From an uncultured beta proteobacterium (lineage in GTDB: Bacteria > Pseudomonadota > Gammaproteobacteria > Burkholderiales > Burkholderiaceae_C), in the NCBI GenBank assembly GCA_903830985.1, contig CAIKVZ010000306.1, positions 1 through 37,481 on the forward strand: a stretch of 37,481 nucleotides of DNA. The letters are read 5' to 3'. Below are positions 9,459-18,480 of this stretch, piece by piece. The notes under the pieces are model-generated. The model saw nothing but the letters and a program-made list of their open reading frames with translations. It did not search any database and was not told the origin of the DNA. Every line of letters starts with the position of its first letter. The first letter of the stretch is position 1. The position numbers and the translations under genes were made by a program.

Positions 9459-10820
9459 TTATCCCAACAGTCGGGTGACATCGTTAAACAGCGCGATCGA
9501 CATCATCATCAGCAGCAGCGCAACGCCGCCCCTTTGCAGTCGATCCATCCAGGCATCGGACACACGTGTGCCGGTCGCCCCCTCCCAAAGATAATACATC
9601 AGGTGTCCACCATCGAGGACCGGCAGCGGCAACAAGTTCAACACCCCCAGACTGACGCTGATGAGTGCCAGAAATTGCAGGTATTGCATCAGTCCCAGAC
9701 TCGCCGACTTGCCAGCATAGTCGGCAATTGTTAACGGCCCGCTAAGGTTCTTCAGCGATGACTCGCCGACCAGCATCTTGCCCATCATGCGCAGGCTCAT
9801 GCTGCTCATGTCCCAGGTACGCACCACGCCCAGCCAAAGGCCTTCCAACGGACCTCGCTGCACCGTGACCCAGGCCGGCGGCGCGCCCACGTAGGCACCA
9901 ATGCGACCGATCATCTGGGTGCCGTCCTGGCGCAAGTCGGGCGTAACTTCCAGCGCCAACAGCGCGCCGGCACGCTCGATGCGCCAGGTCTGAGTCAGGG
10001 GCGCCCCGCCACTGGCGGAAGCGCGAATGAGTTCGCGCAACTGCCGCCCGTCATCGATGCGAACCTCGCCCACGCTCAGTACCAGGTCATCACGGCGCAA
10101 GCCATTGCGCTGGGCCGCGCCATCGGGCTGTACTTCGCCGATCTGGGGGCGGGTCCAGGGCCCGGAGATGCCGATCTTGCGGAACAACTCGGCGTTGACT
10201 TCGTTGTCCGGCAAGTCGCGCAGCGACAGCGCCACCGTGCGTCGTGCCGCGCGCTCAGCGCTGGCCAATTCGAGGGTGAGTTCCTTGCCGTCAAGCACGC
10301 CCCGGATCAACCAGGACCTGAGTTCGTCGAAGGACTGCACCGTCTGCATGGACTCCTGGTCAAAGCCTGCGCGCTCCACGCGTTCACCGGCGCGCAAACC
10401 GGCCCGCGCGGCCAGGGAACCCGCCTCGGGACTGGCCAGAATGGCCTGGGGTTCCGGCACGCCGCTCCAACCCACTGCCGCATACAGCAGCACGGCCAGC
10501 ACCAGGTTGGCCAGGGGCCCCGCGGCCACGATGGCGGTACGCGCGCGCAGGCTCTGGGTGTTGAAGGCCCGATGCCGTTCGGTGGGCGCCACCGGTGCCT
10601 CGCGCTCATCGAGCATCTTCACAAAGCCACCCAAAGGAATGGCGCACAGGGTGAACTCGGTGACTGAATTCTTCGCTGTCCAGCGCAGCAGGGCCGGACC
10701 AAAACCGATGGAAAAACGCAGCACCTTGACGCCGCAGGCCAGCGCCACGCGGTAATGACCGTACTCGTGCACGGCAATCAGCAGGGCGAGCGCGAGCACG
10801 AAAGCGGGAAGGGTCAGCAT
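9459..10820 (-). CDS. rseP: Site-2 (intramembrane) zinc metalloprotease RseP
   Basis: RseP cuts the anti-sigma factor RseA in the membrane after envelope stress and clears leftover signal peptides. It has 453 residues, close to E. coli (450). The zinc site HEYGH (His18, Glu19, His22) lies in the first membrane helix, and the third ligand, Asp403, lies in NLLPLPVLDGGH. Two PDZ-like regions lie between them (for example DLVLSVGEVRIDDG). The ATG at 10818-10820 is chosen because the membrane helix with HEXXH starts there; the frame is open further upstream but that part lies inside dxr. It is 16 nt after dxr. Confidence 0.96.
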   Translation of the reverse strand: MLTLPAFVLALALLIAVHEYGHYRVALACGVKVLRFSIGFGPALLRWTAKNSVTEFTLCAIPLGGFVKMLDEREAPVAPTERHRAFNTQSLRARTAIVAAGPLANLVLAVLLYAAVGWSGVPEPQAILASPEAGSLAARAGLRAGERVERAGFDQESMQTVQSFDELRSWLIRGVLDGKELTLELASAERAARRTVALSLRDLPDNEVNAELFRKIGISGPWTRPQIGEVQPDGAAQRNGLRRDDLVLSVGEVRIDDGRQLRELIRASASGGAPLTQTWRIERAGALLALEVTPDLRQDGTQMIGRIGAYVGAPPAWVTVQRGPLEGLWLGVVRTWDMSSMSLRMMGKMLVGESSLKNLSGPLTIADYAGKSASLGLMQYLQFLALISVSLGVLNLLPLPVLDGGHLMYYLWEGATGTRVSDAWMDRLQRGGVALLLMMMSIALFNDVTRLLG

Positions 10821-10836
10821 GTGGTCGGCCGTTGCT

Positions 10837-12039
10837 TCAGGGCGCCAGGCGCTGCACCACGCCCAGCGCGATGGCCCGGGCGCGCGCATCCAGTGCCAGC
10901 AAGTCGTCCAGGCACTCTGGGGACGTGACCGAGACTGCACCCAGTGTTTCCAGATTGGTGTGGTGAATCTGGTCAAAGCGGATGCGCCGCTCCAGGAACG
11001 CGGCCACGGCCACTTCGTTGGCGGCGTTCAGCACGGCGCAGGTGCCCGAAGGTGCAGACAGCGACTCCCACGCCAGGCCCAGTCCCGGAAACCGCCGGGG
11101 ATGGTCGTGGTCGTCGACGGCTTCGAATGTCATCGCCGGCAACTTATGAAAATCCAGCGCGGCAGCGCCCGAGGCCATGCGCGTGGGCCAGGAAAGTCCG
11201 TAGGCAATCGGTCCGCGCATATCGGGCGTGCCCAACTGCGCCACCACCGACGCATCGCGGTACTGCACCATGGAGTGGATGATGCTTTGCGGGTGGATCA
11301 CCACCTCAAGCTGCTGCGGCGTGACGCCGAAAAGGTACTTGGCCTCGATCACCTCGAGTGCCTTGTTCATCATGGTCGCCGAGTCCACCGAGATCTTGCG
11401 ACCCATGACCCAGTTCGGATGGGCGCAGGCCTGCTCCGGCGTGACCTCGCGCATCCGGTCCGGATCCATGGTGCGAAAGGGTCCGCCCGACGCTGTGAGA
11501 ATGATCTTGTCAATGCTGTCCTGCCAACTGTCGCGCTCATCCGGTAGGGACTGAAAGATCGCCGAGTGTTCGCTGTCGATGGGCAGCAGCGTGGCACCGC
11601 CCTGCTGCACTGCCGCCAGAAAGACTTCGCCGCCCACGACCAGCGCTTCCTTGTTGGCGAGCAACAGGCGTTTGCCCGAACGTGCCGCCGCCAGGCATGG
11701 CGCCAGTCCCGCCGCGCCCACGATGGCCGCCATGACGCTGTCCACCTCCGGGTGCGAGGCGATCATCTCCAGTGCCTGGGCGCCCCACAGGACTTGCACC
11801 TTCAGGCCGTTGTCCCTGACTTTTTGCGCCAGCAATTCGCCCTGAGGAGCATGCGCCATGACGGCATAGCGTGGTGCGTAAAGTGCGCATTGCGCCAGCA
11901 TGGTTTCAACCTGACTCGCTGCACTCAGGGCAAAAACCTCGAATCGCTCCGGATGGCGTGACAGCACGTCGAGCGTATTCACGCCGATGGAGCCGGTGGA
12001 GCCGAGCACGCAAACGCGCTGTCGTTGGGCCAAGCTCAT
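10837..12039 (-). CDS. dxr: 1-deoxy-D-xylulose 5-phosphate reductoisomerase
   Basis: Dxr makes 2-C-methyl-D-erythritol 4-phosphate, the committed step of the non-mevalonate isoprenoid pathway. The 400-residue protein has the NADPH-binding GSTGSIG loop (13-19), the LLLANKEALV segment, metal ligands Asp155, Glu157 (PIDSEHSAIFQ) and Glu232 (KALEVIEAKYLFG), and His207 in AHPNWVMG. The ATG overlaps the cdsA stop by 4 bp. Its product pathway feeds UppS two genes upstream, so the cluster links isoprenoid supply to envelope synthesis. Confidence 0.97.
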   Translation of the reverse strand: MSLAQRQRVCVLGSTGSIGVNTLDVLSRHPERFEVFALSAASQVETMLAQCALYAPRYAVMAHAPQGELLAQKVRDNGLKVQVLWGAQALEMIASHPEVDSVMAAIVGAAGLAPCLAAARSGKRLLLANKEALVVGGEVFLAAVQQGGATLLPIDSEHSAIFQSLPDERDSWQDSIDKIILTASGGPFRTMDPDRMREVTPEQACAHPNWVMGRKISVDSATMMNKALEVIEAKYLFGVTPQQLEVVIHPQSIIHSMVQYRDASVVAQLGTPDMRGPIAYGLSWPTRMASGAAALDFHKLPAMTFEAVDDHDHPRRFPGLGLAWESLSAPSGTCAVLNAANEVAVAAFLERRIRFDQIHHTNLETLGAVSVTSPECLDDLLALDARARAIALGVVQRLAP

Positions 12040-12887
12040 GCGGCCACCAGGGAATAGATCATCATGGCCAGGGGCAAGGTCGGCAGCAAGGCGTCAAGTC
12101 GGTCCAGGAAGCCGCCGTGGCCCGGCAGCAAACCGCTGCTGTCCTTGGCGCCGGCAGCGCGTTTGATCAGCGACTCGACCAGGTCGCCGACCACGCTCAT
12201 CGCGGCCATGAAGAGCAGCGCCAGCAGCAGCAGCCAAGCGCTGCGTTTTGCCACCAGCGTATAGAAACTGGGTTGCACCGCACCCCAGTGCGAATCTGCG
12301 GCGATCCACACCGCTGCCAGCAGCAGCACGCCGCTCATGCCGCCGATGACGCCCTCCCAGGTCTTGCCCGGGCTGATGCTGGGCGCCAGTTTGAAACTAA
12401 AGAAGCGTCCGCCGAGCCCACGTCCAGCGAAATAGGCAAAGATGTCTGCCACCCACACCAGCGCCAGCACGGACAACATAAAGTTCACGCCGATCACCCG
12501 CGCCTGCGCCACGGCAAGCCAGGCCAGCCACAAGGCCAGCAGCCCGGTGACCAGGCGCACGCCACGCGGGATGCTGCTCCAATGGGCCACGCCGCGGCGC
12601 AATAACCAGGCACCGACCAGCACCCAGGCTCCGCCAGAGACCGTCCAAAGCGCGGCCGGCGCCTGCAGTCCACCCATGAACCAGGCCAGCGCACACAGCA
12701 ATGTGCAGGCCGCGCCGCAAGCCCAACTGGCCAATTGGGAGCAGCCATTCAGACGACCCCACTCCCAGGCGCTGGCTGCAACCATGGCCATGGCCACGGC
12801 TGCGAAGGCCCGGGGATCTGCATAAAGCATGGCCGGCATGAGTATGGCCAGCAGAACCAGGGCCGTGATGATGCGTTGTTTCAACAT
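12036..12887 (-). CDS. cdsA: Phosphatidate cytidylyltransferase (CDP-diglyceride synthase)
   Basis: CdsA makes CDP-diacylglycerol, the precursor of all membrane phospholipids. The 283-residue protein is strongly hydrophobic with about eight membrane helices. It carries the family signature near the C-terminus: SLIKRAAGAKDSSGLLPGHG followed by GFLDRLDALLP, containing the Mg-binding Asp residues. The SPGKTWEG segment is also present. It starts 12 nt after the uppS stop and overlaps dxr by 4 bp. Confidence 0.96.
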   Translation of the reverse strand: MLKQRIITALVLLAILMPAMLYADPRAFAAVAMAMVAASAWEWGRLNGCSQLASWACGAACTLLCALAWFMGGLQAPAALWTVSGGAWVLVGAWLLRRGVAHWSSIPRGVRLVTGLLALWLAWLAVAQARVIGVNFMLSVLALVWVADIFAYFAGRGLGGRFFSFKLAPSISPGKTWEGVIGGMSGVLLLAAVWIAADSHWGAVQPSFYTLVAKRSAWLLLLALLFMAAMSVVGDLVESLIKRAAGAKDSSGLLPGHGGFLDRLDALLPTLPLAMMIYSLVAA

Positions 12888-12899
12888 GATGGCAAGTCT

Positions 12900-13616
12900 T
12901 CAGGCCAGGGGAGCGCCGCCGATCGCCAGCTGCTCGGAGGTTTTGCCAAAGCGACGCTCGCGCTCGTTGAACGCGGCAATGGAGCGATCCAGTTCGGCCT
13001 CATCAAAGTCGGGCCAGAGCTTGTCGCTGAAATAGAGTTCGGAGTAAGCGGCCTGCCACAGCAGGAAATTGCTCAAACGCTTTTCGCCGCCGGTTCGGAT
13101 CAGCAGGTCCGGGTCGCGCACGTGCGCCAGGGCCAGTGCCAGGTCCAGGCTGAGTGGCGTGATGGCCTGTCCTTGTGCCGCCAGTTTGGCCGCGGCCTGA
13201 GCGATGTCCCAGCGTCCACCGTAGTTGAAGCACACATTGAAGACCAGTCCGGTATTGCTCGCGGTGGTCTGTTCGGCCAGATTCAGGCTGGCATTGACCT
13301 TGTCGGAAAGCCCGCTTCGTTCCCCGACAAAATACAGTCGCACGCCGTCACCCATCAGTTGGGGCAACTCGCGCGCCAGTGCCATCACCACCAGTTCCAT
13401 CAGACCCGAAACCTCCTCCGAAGGGCGGCTCCAGTTCTCCGAGGAAAAGGCGAACACCGTGAGCACGGCAACGCCGCGCGCGGCACAGGCTTTGGCACAG
13501 CGGCGCAGGGCGTCAACGCCTTGCTTATGACCCGCCACGCGCGGCAGGAAGCGCTTTGTGGCCCAGCGTCCGTTGCCATCCATCACGATCGCAATGTGTT
13601 GCGGTACAGGACCCAT
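12900..13616 (-). CDS. uppS: Undecaprenyl diphosphate synthase
   Basis: UppS makes the C55 lipid carrier used for peptidoglycan and O-antigen by adding isopentenyl units to farnesyl diphosphate. The 238-residue cis-prenyltransferase has the catalytic Asp13 in IAIVMDGNGRWA, the FAFSSENWSRP segment, and RTGGEKRLSNFLLWQAAYSE with the downstream ELYFSDKLWPDF motif. I chose the ATG at 13614-13616; a TTG four codons upstream would give a 242-residue protein. The ribosome-binding site is weak for both. About 60 bp separate it from frr. Confidence 0.95.
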   Translation of the reverse strand: MGPVPQHIAIVMDGNGRWATKRFLPRVAGHKQGVDALRRCAKACAARGVAVLTVFAFSSENWSRPSEEVSGLMELVVMALARELPQLMGDGVRLYFVGERSGLSDKVNASLNLAEQTTASNTGLVFNVCFNYGGRWDIAQAAAKLAAQGQAITPLSLDLALALAHVRDPDLLIRTGGEKRLSNFLLWQAAYSELYFSDKLWPDFDEAELDRSIAAFNERERRFGKTSEQLAIGGAPLA

Positions 13617-13676
13617 GGTGACTGTCAAGGCGCGGGCACGCGGTCCAGATGCTGGGCCAAATCCAACAATGGCGGC

Positions 13677-14237
13677 TCAGACCGACATGATGTCATGTTC
13701 TTTGGCCGCAACCAGTTGGTCTATTTCAATGATGTGGCGATCCGTCGCCTTCTGAACCTCCGTCTCGGTACGCTTTTGATCGTCTTCCGAAGCCAGTTTT
13801 TCCTTGACCAGTTTCTTCACCGCTTCGTTCGCGTCACGGCGCAGGCTGCGCACCGAGATCTTGGCGTTCTCGCCCTCGTTGCGCACCACCTTGGTCAGTT
13901 CGCGGCGGCGCTCTTCCGACATGGCTGGCAGCGGCACGCGAATCAACTCGCCCATGGAGGACGGATTCAGCCCCAGGTCGCTGTCGCGAATGGCCTTTTC
14001 GATCTTCGCACTCATGCTCTTTTCCCAGGGCTGCACGCTCAGTGTGCGTGCGTCCAGCAGCGAAACATTCGCCACCTGGCTGATCGGCAGCGACGCACCG
14101 TAGTAATCCACGTGCACGGTGTCGAGCAGGCCCGGGCTGGCTCGCCCGGTGCGAATCTTCGTCAGGTTATGTTTGAACGCCGCAATGGACAGGTCCATCT
14201 TGGTTTGTGTCGTGGTCTTGATGTCAGCAATCGTCAT
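13677..14237 (-). CDS. frr: Ribosome recycling factor
   Basis: RRF works with EF-G to split the post-termination ribosome. It has 186 residues, one more than in E. coli. The N-terminus ([20 protein letters not shown]) is followed by [15 protein letters not shown] and [15 protein letters not shown], and by the charged helical part [16 protein letters not shown]; all are diagnostic. The ATG at 14235-14237 is supported by AGGAGA 5-6 nt upstream; the open frame continues upstream, but that stretch lies in the pyrH end. It lies 35 bp after pyrH. Confidence 0.97.
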   Translation of the reverse strand: MTIADIKTTTQTKMDLSIAAFKHNLTKIRTGRASPGLLDTVHVDYYGASLPISQVANVSLLDARTLSVQPWEKSMSAKIEKAIRDSDLGLNPSSMGELIRVPLPAMSEERRRELTKVVRNEGENAKISVRSLRRDANEAVKKLVKEKLASEDDQKRTETEVQKATDRHIIEIDQLVAAKEHDIMSV

Positions 14238-14272
14238 CTCGGTCTCCTGTGGGCAGCGCTGTACACCGTGGT

Positions 14273-15007
14273 TCAGGCAAAAACCAGCGTGCCTTCGTCC
14301 TCGCCCATCACGACGCGCTTGAACGCGCCGTTTTTCAATATGGAAAATACCTTCACTGGCAACTTCTGGTCGCGGCACAGCGCGAATGCGGTTGCATCCA
14401 TGATGCCCAGATTGCGCTGCATGGCCTCGTCAAACGAAATCGACGTGAAGCGTGTGGCCGTCGGATCTTTTTTTGGATCGGCAGTGTACACGCCATCGAC
14501 CTTGGTGGCCTTGAGCACCACTTCGGCACCGATTTCGGCGCCGCGCAGGGCCGCCGCCGTATCGGTGGTGAAGAAGGGATTGCCGGTACCCGCAGCAAAC
14601 ACCACCACCTTGCCCTCTTCCAGATACTGCAAGGCCTTGGGGCGCACATAGGGCTCCACCACCTGATCGATGGCGATGGCCGACATGACGCGCGCCACCA
14701 GGCCCGCCTTGTTCATGGTATCGGCCAACGCCAGCGCGTTCATCACCGTCGCCAGCATCCCCATGTAGTCGGCCGTGGCGCGGTCCATTCCAACCGAGCC
14801 ACCGGCGACGCCGCGAAAGATGTTGCCGCCACCGATGACCACCGCCACCTGCACGCCCATGCGCGTGACTTCGGCGATTTCATCCACCATGCGTACGATG
14901 GTCGCGCGGTTGATGCCAAAGGCGTCGTCGCCCATCAAGGCCTCGCCCGACAGCTTGAGCAAAATGCGCTTGTGCGCGACCTTGAGGGCTGGCTTGGCTT
15001 CAGTCAT
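14273..15007 (-). CDS. pyrH: UMP kinase
   Basis: PyrH phosphorylates UMP to UDP and is an essential hexameric enzyme of pyrimidine nucleotide synthesis. The 244-residue amino-acid-kinase-fold protein shows [12 protein letters not shown], the [11 protein letters not shown] loop, [20 protein letters not shown] and [19 protein letters not shown]. It sits between tsf and frr, the order seen in most bacteria, 60 bp after tsf. Confidence 0.97.
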   Translation of the reverse strand: MTEAKPALKVAHKRILLKLSGEALMGDDAFGINRATIVRMVDEIAEVTRMGVQVAVVIGGGNIFRGVAGGSVGMDRATADYMGMLATVMNALALADTMNKAGLVARVMSAIAIDQVVEPYVRPKALQYLEEGKVVVFAAGTGNPFFTTDTAAALRGAEIGAEVVLKATKVDGVYTADPKKDPTATRFTSISFDEAMQRNLGIMDATAFALCRDQKLPVKVFSILKNGAFKRVVMGEDEGTLVFA

Positions 15008-15043
15008 AACGGGCTCCTTGAAAATGGTGTTGCATCGCGCGCG

Positions 15044-15062
15044 CGACCGACAGCGTCGGTCG
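15044..15062. repeat. 8-bp perfect hairpin in the tsf-pyrH gap
   Basis: CGACCGAC and GTCGGTCG (8 bp, 3-nt loop AGC) form a strong hairpin in the 60-bp gap between tsf and pyrH. On the transcribed (minus) strand it is followed by GC-rich sequence, not by a U tract, so it is not an intrinsic terminator. It could stabilise or mark a processing point of the rpsB-tsf transcript. Confidence 0.5.
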
Positions 15063-15067
15063 ATGGG

Positions 15068-15991
15068 TCAAGCGCCCTTTTGAGCGGCCGCCACGGTCGC
15101 GGCGACTTCAGCGGCGAAATCGTCGACCTTCTTCTCGATGCCTTCGCCCACCACGTACAGCGTGAACGCCTTGACGGTGGTGCCCGTGGCCTTGAGCATC
15201 TGCTCGACGCTTTGCTTGTCATTCTTCACGAAAGACTGGTTGAACAGCGAAACTTCCTTGAGGAACTTCTGCACGCCGCCCTCGATGCGCTTGGCAACGA
15301 TTTCGTCGGACTGAACCGGCTTGCCTGCTGCCACTGCGGTGGCAGCGTCATCGGCCGCTTTGGCGGCAGCCAGGGAGCGCTCCTTGGCCACCAGCTCCGC
15401 GGGAACGTCGGCGCTGGACAAGGCCACAGGCTTCATCGCGGCGATGTGCATGGCGACGTCCTTGGCGGCCGTGGCGTCACCTTCATACTCGACCACCACG
15501 CCGATGCGCGTGCCGTGCAGGTAGGTGGCCAGTTTGGCGCCGGAGGAAAACTCCTTGAAGCGGCGAAAGCTCATGTTCTCGCCGATCTTGCCGATCAGGC
15601 CTTTGCGAACGTCTTCCAGGGTCGGGCCAAAACCGTCCTGGCTGTAGCTCAGCGCGCCCAGCGCAGCCAAGTCGGCCGGATGGTGCTTGGCGATCAGGGC
15701 AGCAGCGCCATTGGCCAGACCCAGGAAGCTGTCGCTCTTGGTGACGAAATCGGTTTCGCAGTTCACTTCGATCAGGGCACCGGTGTCACCCTCGACGGAC
15801 AAGGCGACCACGCCTTCGGAGGTGATGCGCGAGGATGCCTTGCCGGCCTTGTTGCCGAGCTTGACGCGCAGCAACTCTTCGGCCTTTTCCATATTGCCCT
15901 CGGCCTCGGTCAGGGCCCTCTTGCATTCCATCATGGGGGCGTCGGTCTTGCCACGCAGTTCGGCGACCATGCTTGCGGTAATTGCAGCCAT
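15068..15991 (-). CDS. tsf: Elongation factor Ts
   Basis: EF-Ts recycles EF-Tu by exchanging GDP for GTP. The 307-residue protein has an N-terminal UBA-like domain ([20 protein letters not shown]), then [21 protein letters not shown], and the core motif [14 protein letters not shown]. It is somewhat longer than E. coli (283 residues), which I recall as usual in this bacterial group. The ATG at 15989-15991 has GGAG about 9 nt upstream; an in-frame upstream Met adds ten residues not found in the family. It follows rpsB through a partial terminator. Confidence 0.97.
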   Translation of the reverse strand: MAAITASMVAELRGKTDAPMMECKRALTEAEGNMEKAEELLRVKLGNKAGKASSRITSEGVVALSVEGDTGALIEVNCETDFVTKSDSFLGLANGAAALIAKHHPADLAALGALSYSQDGFGPTLEDVRKGLIGKIGENMSFRRFKEFSSGAKLATYLHGTRIGVVVEYEGDATAAKDVAMHIAAMKPVALSSADVPAELVAKERSLAAAKAADDAATAVAAGKPVQSDEIVAKRIEGGVQKFLKEVSLFNQSFVKNDKQSVEQMLKATGTTVKAFTLYVVGEGIEKKVDDFAAEVAATVAAAQKGA

Positions 15992-16038
15992 TGTTGTTTT
16001 CTCCGTAATCAGTTCAATCAAGCGTCAAAAAAGGGACT

Positions 16039-16062
16039 AAAAAAAAGGGGCAAAATGCCCCT
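16039..16062 (-). terminator. Intrinsic terminator/attenuator between rpsB and tsf
   Basis: On the minus strand a 7-bp hairpin (AGGGGCA/TGCCCCT, 3-nt loop; 16046-16062) is followed by a run of eight T residues (16039-16046). It lies 28 bp after the rpsB stop and about 48 bp before the tsf start. No separate promoter for tsf is evident, so this is probably a leaky terminator that sets the ratio of S2 to EF-Ts, as known for rpsB-tsf in E. coli. Confidence 0.85.
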
Positions 16063-16090
16063 CTGGTCGCGCCAAGCGCTACCCAAGTGT

Positions 16091-16843
16091 TCAAGCCGAG
16101 GCTTCTTGCACTTCGACAAATTCGTCCGAGGTCTCGGTCGCAACGGCCTTGACCACGTCGTTCATGGCGTTGGCCCGGCCTTCCAGGATCGCGTCGGCAA
16201 TGGCGGTGGCGTACAGCGTGATCGCCTTGGCCGAGTCATCGTTGCCGGGGATCACATAGTCGATGCCCACGGGCGAGTGGTTCGTATCGACCACGCCGAT
16301 CAACGGGATGCCCAGCTTCTGTGCTTCCGAAATGGCGATCTTGTGGTAGCCCACGTCGATCACGAAGATGGCGTCCGGCAGAGCGGCCATGTTCTGAATG
16401 CCGCCGATGTCTTTTTCCAGCTTTTCCATTTCACGAGCAAACATCAGTTGCTCTTTCTTGCTCATGGCGTCGAGGCCGGCTTCCTGCTGAACCTTCATGT
16501 CCTTGAGACGCTTGATCGACGTCTTGACGGTCTTGAAGTTGGTCAGCATGCCGCCCAACCAGCGCTGGTCCACGTAGGGGACGCCGGCGCGCTGTGCTTC
16601 TGCCGCAATCGTTTCACGGGCCTGGCGCTTGGTACCGACCATCAGAATCGTGCCGCGGTTGGCCGACAGTTGGCGCACATGCTTGAGCGCGTCCTGGAAC
16701 ATCGGCAGCGATTTTTCCAGGTTGATGATGTGGATCTTGTTGCGATGGCCGAAAATGAACGGCGCCATCTTGGGGTTCCAGAAGCGCGTTTGATGACCGA
16801 AATGGACACCGGCTTCCAGCATTTCACGCATGGTGATGGACAT
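16091..16843 (-). CDS. rpsB: 30S ribosomal protein S2
   Basis: S2 binds late to the small subunit and helps recruit S1. The 250-residue protein has the diagnostic blocks [64 protein letters not shown] and [24 protein letters not shown] lies about 8 nt before the ATG. It is the first gene of the rpsB-tsf-pyrH-frr series and has a leader of about 160 nt, room for feedback control by S2. Confidence 0.98.
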   Translation of the reverse strand: MSITMREMLEAGVHFGHQTRFWNPKMAPFIFGHRNKIHIINLEKSLPMFQDALKHVRQLSANRGTILMVGTKRQARETIAAEAQRAGVPYVDQRWLGGMLTNFKTVKTSIKRLKDMKVQQEAGLDAMSKKEQLMFAREMEKLEKDIGGIQNMAALPDAIFVIDVGYHKIAISEAQKLGIPLIGVVDTNHSPVGIDYVIPGNDDSAKAITLYATAIADAILEGRANAMNDVVKAVATETSDEFVEVQEASA

Positions 16844-17017
16844 AAATTAACTCCGAAGGTTGGTTCTAAAATCCAGCCCGTCTTGGGAACTTCGGCGCTG
16901 CTGACGATTGCAGCGGCGCGATGTTCACAACACCTTGGTGGGACTGGTTTGCGATTTGTTTTGCCTCTTGGCCACGGGCGATGCCTATGGAAGCGACGAA
17001 ACCCAAGGACTATACCA
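16844..17017 (-). promoter_or_regulatory. rpsB promoter (extended -10) and mRNA leader
   Basis: On the minus strand TGG TATAGT (17009-17017) fits an extended -10 promoter, with no clear -35; the downstream leader to rpsB is about 160 nt. The leader contains a 6-bp stem with an 8-nt loop (16896-16901 with 16910-16915, CGCTGC/GCAGCG) about 55 nt before the start codon. E. coli rpsB is controlled by S2 binding its own leader; a similar role here is an inference from position. The -10 box lies only 8 bp upstream of the divergent amidase start. Confidence 0.6.
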
Positions 17018-17025
17018 TAGCGACC

Positions 17026-18393
17026 ATGAAAACCCAGCCCCAACCCGATCTCCACGCCACGCGCGAACGCCTGCTGGCCGGCCAGACCAGCGCCGCGCAG
17101 CAGGCACGCTCGTGCATCGCCATCGCCGAGTCGGCGGCCTGTGAGCACGCATTCCTGCGCCCGCGATTTGACGCGGCCATGCGCGAGGCCGACTCGCGCC
17201 CGACACGCCACCTGCCGCTGGCCGGTTTGGCGGTTTCCGTCAAGGACCTGTTCGACGTGGCGGGCCAGATCACCGCCGCCGGGTCCAGGGTGCTGGCCGA
17301 CGCCCCGCCCGCGCTGCAGGACAGCGTCGCGGTGGCGCGACTGCGCGCGGCCGGCGCCACGCTGCTGGGTCGCACCAACATGGTGGAGTTTGCATTTTCC
17401 GGTGTTGGCGTGAACCCGCATTACGGCACGCCCGCGGCCTGGGATGGACGCCATGGCAGCCGTGTCGGCGATATTGGCAAGCCGCGTCTGCCTGGAGGAT
17501 CGTCGTCCGGCGCCGCAGTGTCGGTGGCGACGGGCGCAGCCTTCATTGGTTTGGGCTCAGATACCGGCGGCTCGATCCGCATTCCTGCCGCCTTCAACGG
17601 CATCGTGGGCTTCAAGAGCACCGCCAGGCTGGTGCCCACCGCCGGCAGCATCCCGCTCTCAACCACGCTTGACACCGCCTGCGCCCTGACACGCTCGGTG
17701 CGCGACGCGGTGCTGGTGCATGAAATTCTGGCCGCGCGCCGCGTCACCCGCAGCCCGGCACCCTTGTCGGCCTACCGATTTGCCGTGCCGACCACAACCC
17801 TGCTGGATGCCCTGGAGCCGCACATCGTCACCGCCTTCCGGCGCACGCTGGCCATCCTGCGTGCCGCCGGCGCGACGATCGAAGACATTGAGCTGCCCGA
17901 GTTGGCGCAATTGCCCGCCTTGCAAGCGCGGGGCAGCTTTTCGGCGATCGAGGCCTGGACCTGGCACCGCAATCTGTTGGCGCAGCACGGCGAAATGTAC
18001 GACCCCCGCGTGCGCATGCGCATCGAGGCGGCGGCGGGGATGAAGGCCAGCGACTACCTCGACCTGTGCCGTGCGCGGCACAACTGGATCGCTCGCGTGG
18101 AAACGGCGCTGCAGGGATTCGACGCCGCGCTCTCGCCTACCGTGGCCGTGACCGCGCCGCTGATTGCCGACGTGGCACCCGGTGCCGAGCGCGACGCCGA
18201 GTTTTTGCGCGTCAACGCCCTGCTGCTGCGCAACACCAGTGTGGTGAACATGCTCGACGGCTGTGCCATTTCCATTCCCTGTCATGCAGCGGGTGAGTTG
18301 CCCGTCGGTCTGATGTTGTGGCACGCCGCGATGCGTGACGATGCGGTGCTCAACAGCGCGCTTCTGATTGAATCGGCGCTATACAATGTGTAG
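17026..18393 (+). CDS. Amidase-signature family hydrolase (GatA/AtzF-like)
   Basis: This 455-residue enzyme belongs to the amidase-signature family (Ser-cisSer-Lys triad), which hydrolyses C-N amide bonds. Lys73 lies in VSVKDLFDVAG, the cis-Ser is in GGSSSGA (about Ser160), and the nucleophile Ser183 lies in SDTGGSIRIPAAFNG. The substrate cannot be told from sequence. The absence of gatB/gatC neighbours argues against the tRNA amidotransferase subunit, and there is no allophanate C-terminal domain. The ATG at 17026 fits the family's N-terminal length but has no obvious ribosome-binding site and lies directly beside the divergent rpsB promoter; in-frame ATGs upstream (16981) lie inside the rpsB leader. 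Confidence 0.88.
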   Translation: MKTQPQPDLHATRERLLAGQTSAAQQARSCIAIAESAACEHAFLRPRFDAAMREADSRPTRHLPLAGLAVSVKDLFDVAGQITAAGSRVLADAPPALQDSVAVARLRAAGATLLGRTNMVEFAFSGVGVNPHYGTPAAWDGRHGSRVGDIGKPRLPGGSSSGAAVSVATGAAFIGLGSDTGGSIRIPAAFNGIVGFKSTARLVPTAGSIPLSTTLDTACALTRSVRDAVLVHEILAARRVTRSPAPLSAYRFAVPTTTLLDALEPHIVTAFRRTLAILRAAGATIEDIELPELAQLPALQARGSFSAIEAWTWHRNLLAQHGEMYDPRVRMRIEAAAGMKASDYLDLCRARHNWIARVETALQGFDAALSPTVAVTAPLIADVAPGAERDAEFLRVNALLLRNTSVVNMLDGCAISIPCHAAGELPVGLMLWHAAMRDDAVLNSALLIESALYNV

Positions 18394-18480
18394 CGTATTG
18401 CGGATCCGCATGCGCAGCGCGCACCTCACCCCTCCATTTTCCGAATACCCCATGAGAATCCCAACAAGGCGGCAACCCGC

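Noticed and set aside
10821-10976. 52-residue N-terminal extension of RseP
   Set aside because: It overlaps the dxr 3' end and would put a charged, Trp-rich stretch before the zinc-site membrane helix. The ATG at 10820 gives the family length.
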